Shown one piece after another: positions 60,695 to 64,000 of a DNA stretch of 64,000 nt. The position numbers and the translations under genes were made by a program. The first letter of the stretch is position 1. Each line of letters opens with the position of its first letter. The DNA lies in NCBI GenBank assembly GCA_964633715.1, contig CAZWHQ010000005.1, positions 51,961-115,960 on the forward strand. Reading direction: 5' to 3'. The notes under the pieces were generated by a model that saw only the letters and a program-made list of their open reading frames with translations, was not told where the DNA came from and did not search any database. The DNA is from JAUWVG01 sp964633715 (lineage in GTDB: Bacteria; Acidobacteriota; Aminicenantia; Aminicenantales; Aminicenantaceae).

Positions 60695-61903
60695 ATGAAC
60701 TCAGCAGCAGATAAAAAAAGGATATGGATTCTTCTGATTCTCCTTTTTTTTCTCCTTCATTCGGTTATTGCTCTCTCACAGGATACAAAAAAAATCAAAA
60801 CTTTTCCCACAACCGATGCCATAGAAAAGGAGCTCTGGAATCTTATAAACGAGGAAAGAAGACTCTATGACCTTCCTCTTCTTGAACTTTCTTCTGCCCT
60901 GAGTGATTTGGCTCGGCAACACAGCCTGGATATGGCCAATCGAGGAGAGCCGTCCCATAGTTCATCTAACGGGAAGACACTGGTCAATCGGCTCGAGGAA
61001 GCGGATATTTATTATGTCGATGCTGGGGAGAATGTCGCCTTCAGCGAAACCTATGTGGCTGAGTTTATCCATGAAAGCCTTTTCAATAGTGGGGAACACA
61101 GAGAAAGCATCCTCGATCCTGACTTTACACAAATTGGAATAGGAGTTTTTCACCAGGAAAACAATGGATATTATGTGACCCAAGATTTCCTGAGTCCCCT
61201 CAAAATTAAAACAGACAACCAGGTCACCCAAATTGTTTTGGACCAAATCAACACAGATAGACATTTGATGGCCCTCCCTCCCCTCGCTTCATGGGAAGAG
61301 GCCGAACAATTCTCTCAAAAGCTTGCTGAAAAAAGGGCTACAGGCCAAGCTCTTCCGGTTATTCCTTCAGAATTGAGAGAGACATTAATTATTTTTCTCT
61401 CAACTCCCAGCTTAACTCAAGAAGAGCTAAATTTCCCGGAAGCCGTCAATCTGCGGTACAACAGAGGCACACTGGGAATCTGGTTTGGCAAAAACAGAAA
61501 TTATCCCGGAGGAGTTTACGTTCTCTCTCTTATGCTTTTTGCTGAAAACGTCTCTCACACATTGAGTCCCGAAGAGCAGAAACAATATATTTTTGAATTG
61601 ATCAATAAGAAACGAGCTCAACAGGATTTAAAGATGTTTGCTTTTGATGAGCAGCTCACTGAAGCCGCCGAAAGGACGGCCTCTAAGGCCGCTTTGAGAA
61701 GAAGAAGCGATATGCCAATTTTGCCTGAATATGCACACCTTGAAAGCCTCACTTACGGGACTGAAGATATTACTCTTCTTCCCGACGCTCTGGACAGCAC
61801 GGTCAGAAAAACTCACTTGACAAAAATCGGTATCGGCGTGATATTCAGAAAGAACCCGGGCTCTCAAAAGGGAACATTTTACATCTCTCTTATATTTGAA
61901 TGA
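60695..61903 (+). CDS. Exported CAP/SCP-domain protein
   Basis: A protein of 402 aa starting at ATG 60695 with AAGGAA upstream; the same frame is open for 600 bp further upstream but that part is antisense to the alcohol dehydrogenase. The signal segment is residues 11-27. The CAP domain (about 45-170) contains LNEERR-like INEERRLYDLP, the HSLDMANRG motif, AGENVAFS and a Tyr-rich end, as in bacterial SCP/YkwD-type proteins. Residues 175-400 have a second, weaker CAP-like pattern (LINKKRAQQDLKMFAFDEQL). The role is unknown; secreted peptidase or lipid-binding functions are reported for the family. Confidence 0.82.
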   Translation: MNSAADKKRIWILLILLFFLLHSVIALSQDTKKIKTFPTTDAIEKELWNLINEERRLYDLPLLELSSALSDLARQHSLDMANRGEPSHSSSNGKTLVNRLEEADIYYVDAGENVAFSETYVAEFIHESLFNSGEHRESILDPDFTQIGIGVFHQENNGYYVTQDFLSPLKIKTDNQVTQIVLDQINTDRHLMALPPLASWEEAEQFSQKLAEKRATGQALPVIPSELRETLIIFLSTPSLTQEELNFPEAVNLRYNRGTLGIWFGKNRNYPGGVYVLSLMLFAENVSHTLSPEEQKQYIFELINKKRAQQDLKMFAFDEQLTEAAERTASKAALRRRSDMPILPEYAHLESLTYGTEDITLLPDALDSTVRKTHLTKIGIGVIFRKNPGSQKGTFYISLIFE

Positions 61904-61922
61904 AAAAGGGGAAAATACACTC

Positions 61923-62126
61923 ATGAACGGACTCATTTTTGCTTTTTTTCACATGTTTTTGCTCATTGGAGCTGTAGGCTATGCTTTTTATGCGCTGTTT
62001 CAGGGAAATCTTCTGCGGTTTGCTATGATGGCTGCATGCCTCGTTCTTTACTATTTTCTTGTTCTGCACAAAGCCGTCAAAAAGGAAATCGAAAGAAAGA
62101 AAAACCTCAAAAAAAAGGCCCGATGA
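61923..62126 (+). CDS. Small two-helix membrane protein
   Basis: A protein of 67 aa starting at ATG 61923 (AAGGGGAAAA upstream); an ATG at 61896 overlapping the previous stop is possible. Two membrane segments (about 4-23 and 26-47) are followed by a lysine-rich cytosolic tail ending KKNLKKKAR. It sits 19 bp behind the CAP gene. Its stop codon lies inside the terminator hairpin of the convergent operon. The family is unknown. Confidence 0.5.
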   Translation: MNGLIFAFFHMFLLIGAVGYAFYALFQGNLLRFAMMAACLVLYYFLVLHKAVKKEIERKKNLKKKAR

Positions 62127-62138
62127 ACTCATCGGGCC
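62109..62138 (-). terminator. Intrinsic terminator of the sigma/anti-sigma operon
   Basis: A perfect inverted repeat GGCCCGATGA / TCATCGGGCC (62117-62138, 2-nt centre) is followed on the minus strand by eight T (62116-62109). It lies 25 bp past the stop of the gene at 62163. Confidence 0.85.
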
Positions 62139-62162
62139 GAATAAATCAAGTTATTGTTTGGA

Positions 62163-62912
62163 CTATTTCAAGACTCTTCCAGAAAGAATAAGAATCAATG
62201 CTGTATCTTCTTCCTCGCTGGCGGCCTCACGGGGAACATAGGAGAGATTAGAGATACCTACGACTGTCTTTTCCCCGCTTTCTAACGTTAGATTTGTGTC
62301 GATAAGTGTCAAAGTCCGCTCATTTCCATCGGGCTTAAAACCCTGGTACTGCGACAACCTGAGATCCACTTGAAATGTACCCCTCTCATTTCCGTTTTGG
62401 ATATAGCGGGGATTCAGGTCGAGCTTTAGGTTGATTCCTTTTCCCCCAATTCTGTGGGAGGAACGGCTGTTGTCCTGGACCTTAAGGAGGGATGAATCTA
62501 GAATCCTAAAGGCTTTGTATTTGAGCAGGTTTTGCAGTTCTTTCAAAACAGGATCATTTTTCAATTCTTTGGCCAGCTCGGTATTTTTGGCATCTCCTGT
62601 TGTCCCAAGGAGCAATTCGACGTTAAACTGCAGGTCTGAAGGCCGGATATCGACGTCCTTGAGGATGGACAATATTTTATCAACTACTTCCGGCGTATCC
62701 TCAATAATCACCTTGTTTTTTCCCTGTATCTGATTGATCTTCCCATATCGGCTCATATAAGGCCTCAGCATCCCAATCGCCCAATTTGCATCGATGTACT
62801 TGACTTCCACAATCTTGTTCTGCAGCTTTGGTTGTTCAATGTTTTGCTGAAGACCAAAACTCAACCCTGTTAAAACACAACACACGAGTAAGAAAATAAT
62901 AATTTTTTTCAT
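62163..62912 (-). CDS. Exported protein with secretin N-domain (NolW-like) repeat
   Basis: A protein of 249 aa with a signal peptide (residues 3-20). Residues 35-90 (VEVKYIDANWAIGMLRPYMS, then NKVIIEDTPEVVDKILSILKDVD) match the small KH-like N1/NolW domain of secretins. The C-terminal half ends in LTLIDTNLTLESGEKTVVGI, like the lip strand of secretins, but the pore domain itself is not present. It is probably periplasmic. GGAGG lies before the ATG, which overlaps the anti-sigma stop by 4 nt. Confidence 0.75.
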   Translation of the reverse strand: MKKIIIFLLVCCVLTGLSFGLQQNIEQPKLQNKIVEVKYIDANWAIGMLRPYMSRYGKINQIQGKNKVIIEDTPEVVDKILSILKDVDIRPSDLQFNVELLLGTTGDAKNTELAKELKNDPVLKELQNLLKYKAFRILDSSLLKVQDNSRSSHRIGGKGINLKLDLNPRYIQNGNERGTFQVDLRLSQYQGFKPDGNERTLTLIDTNLTLESGEKTVVGISNLSYVPREAASEEEDTALILILSGRVLK

Positions 62913-63397
62913 TCGATAACCTCCAATTTTAAATCTTTATGGAAAAACCAGTTAATTTTCAATCCGGTTTCCTTTGAAACAAGCTGCATAGAAACAATTT
63001 GTGTTGGTGGTTCCATGGCTGAAACAATGGGGGCTCTCCTTATTTTGTCCTTTACAAATGAAGGATGTAAGACAAGAAAAGAAAAAAGAATCGCCGAAAC
63101 AAACATCAGCACAAACGCCCATCCTCTCTTAAAAGGCCAGGGCACCAGCCAGCTTCTTTTCTCTTCTGCTTTTTCAACAGCCGATTGAACCATTTTCTTC
63201 CATTCTGTCTCCTTCCAATCCTTCCGTTCCTGCGCCAACCATCCTCTAGTTCGCTGTAGAATACTCTGGTACTCAATGTATTCCTGCTGACATCTGCTGC
63301 AATCTTGAAGATGGCGCTGAACCTTTTCTCTTGTTTTCGCCTGAAGATCAGAACCGGCAAAAAGGGGAATGAGGCGGGCAACTTTCCGGCACTTCAT
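62909..63397 (-). CDS. Zinc-finger anti-sigma factor
   Basis: A protein of 162 aa. The N-terminal zf-HC2 motif has Cys3, His29, Cys33 and Cys36 (HLQDCSRC). A single membrane helix lies at about 92-112 and a short periplasmic tail follows. This is the layout of ECF anti-sigma factors, which bind the sigma factor on the cytoplasmic side and sense a signal outside. It overlaps both neighbours by 4 nt. Confidence 0.88.
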   Translation of the reverse strand: MKCRKVARLIPLFAGSDLQAKTREKVQRHLQDCSRCQQEYIEYQSILQRTRGWLAQERKDWKETEWKKMVQSAVEKAEEKRSWLVPWPFKRGWAFVLMFVSAILFSFLVLHPSFVKDKIRRAPIVSAMEPPTQIVSMQLVSKETGLKINWFFHKDLKLEVIE

Positions 63398-63960
63398 GAT
63401 GGGATCCCTCCCTTTTCAGGACTGTCATAACGCACAAATTCTTTCCTGAGTTTCTGTCGCGCTCGAGACAAATGAGTCCGAATGCTGTTTGAAGAACTCC
63501 CAAGAATTTGAGACGCTTCATTTATGGAAAATCCTTCAGCATCTCTGAGGAGAAAGACAGCTTTTTCTTTCGGACTTAAAACCCGGAGACAATTTTGGAT
63601 TTTTTCTTTGATTTCACTATTGGAATATTTTTTTTCTGGATTATAGGAATCGTCATAAAAACTCTTTTTTTGTTCGGCAATGAGAGCATTGTATCGACTT
63701 TTCTTTCTTAAAAAATCGTAGGAGCAGTTCGCAACGGTCTTATAGAGCCAGTTTTTAAAGCTTTTCTCTTTCCTGAAAGACCCAAGGTATTTATATGTTT
63801 TTATGGTAGCTTCCTGACAGATTTCTTTTGCCTCTTCAAAATTCCCAGTCATACGAAAAGCCATATTCAGTATTCCTTGTCGATAGGGGCGAATAAGCGG
63901 TTCAAAGGAGTTTTTCTGTCCATTCAGAACCTCGGTGATCAATTCTTCTTCTTTTTTCAT
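63394..63960 (-). CDS. ECF-type RNA polymerase sigma factor
   Basis: A sigma70-family protein of 188 aa with regions 2 and 4 only. Region 2 is at about 25-90 (MTGNFEEAKEICQEATIKTY, FRKEKSFKNWLYKTVANCSYDFLR) and region 4 at about 130-180 (LSPKEKAVFLLRDAEGFSINEASQILG, NSIRTHLSRARQKLR). It is paired with the zinc-finger anti-sigma factor. An in-frame stop immediately precedes the ATG, fixing the start. Its promoter lies mostly beyond the window. Confidence 0.93.
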   Translation of the reverse strand: MKKEEELITEVLNGQKNSFEPLIRPYRQGILNMAFRMTGNFEEAKEICQEATIKTYKYLGSFRKEKSFKNWLYKTVANCSYDFLRKKSRYNALIAEQKKSFYDDSYNPEKKYSNSEIKEKIQNCLRVLSPKEKAVFLLRDAEGFSINEASQILGSSSNSIRTHLSRARQKLRKEFVRYDSPEKGGIPS

Positions 63961-64000
63961 TCACACTCATAATACCTTGCTTTCCTCCTGAATGTTAAGG

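Overview
The window reads as a chromosomal segment of a Gram-negative, probably anaerobic bacterium of the Acidobacteriota / Candidatus Aminicenantes type. This is inferred from gene content and not proven. The clues are an LptF-LptG lipopolysaccharide-export protein, bacterial sphingolipid genes (serine palmitoyltransferase, an SDR of the ceramide-reductase type, a GNAT protein of the ceramide-synthase type), an S55 (SpoIVB-like) peptidase, a DUF5107-TPR giant, a PQQ-like propeller, a BNR/sortilin-like propeller, a Tat-exported ferredoxin-type aldo/keto reductase, a 4-hydroxybutyryl-CoA dehydratase and many secreted peptidases and lipoproteins. Base composition is moderate to low in G+C except for one GC-rich gene at 33.3-35.7 kb.

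Layout. 0-3.6 kb: lipid genes (spt with an S55 peptidase behind it; a divergent SDR) and a small lipoprotein. 3.9-9.6 kb: fabH, a DUF885 protein, a TatD nuclease whose metal-binding start lies upstream of any ATG, a polyprenyl synthase, a CYTH protein and rpoZ. 9.8-15.3 kb: a MinD-like ATPase with a J-like protein lacking HPD, a transglutaminase-like protein with a DUF350 membrane protein, an SDR with a CPBP protease, and a tandem RAM-like protein. 15.6-21.1 kb: fabF behind tRNA-Lys, rmuC, and an ABC exporter operon ending in a shortened m5U-methyltransferase-like gene. 21.1-28.2 kb: propeller and TPR proteins, a decayed sugar-isomerase-like gene and a polytopic membrane protein.

28.4-31.6 kb is the most unusual region. 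An intact tRNA-Arg(TCG) is followed by three different toxin-antitoxin modules (HicBA, Fic/Doc with an HTH antitoxin, MntA-HepT). The modules are separated by repeats, each ending in a copy of the tRNA-Arg 5' half. Two of the three copies also keep a TATAAT element exactly 18 nt from the tRNA 5' end, as the intact gene does. The arrangement looks like a tRNA-anchored cassette array and is the best candidate for an undescribed system here.

31.6-44.2 kb: an FAD oxidoreductase flanked by two TPR-protein tail relics, the GC-rich propeller gene, the Fe-S aldo/keto reductase with a coiled-coil repeat lipoprotein, a CBS protein divergent from a ClC-CBS-TrkA_C channel, and lipoproteins. 44.4-51.5 kb: a GT-C-like glycosyltransferase, the ceramide-synthase-like GNAT gene, abfD and a fused LptF-LptG. 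51.5-56.7 kb: a tight DNA-processing operon (nuclease-helicase, exonuclease/GIY-YIG, SbcD/Mre11-like phosphoesterase). 56.7-64 kb: an S9 peptidase, an iron alcohol dehydrogenase, a CAP protein, and a sigma / anti-sigma / secretin-domain operon with a clear intrinsic terminator.

Several genes have sigma70-type promoters placed so close to the ATG that their mRNAs would be leaderless or nearly so.
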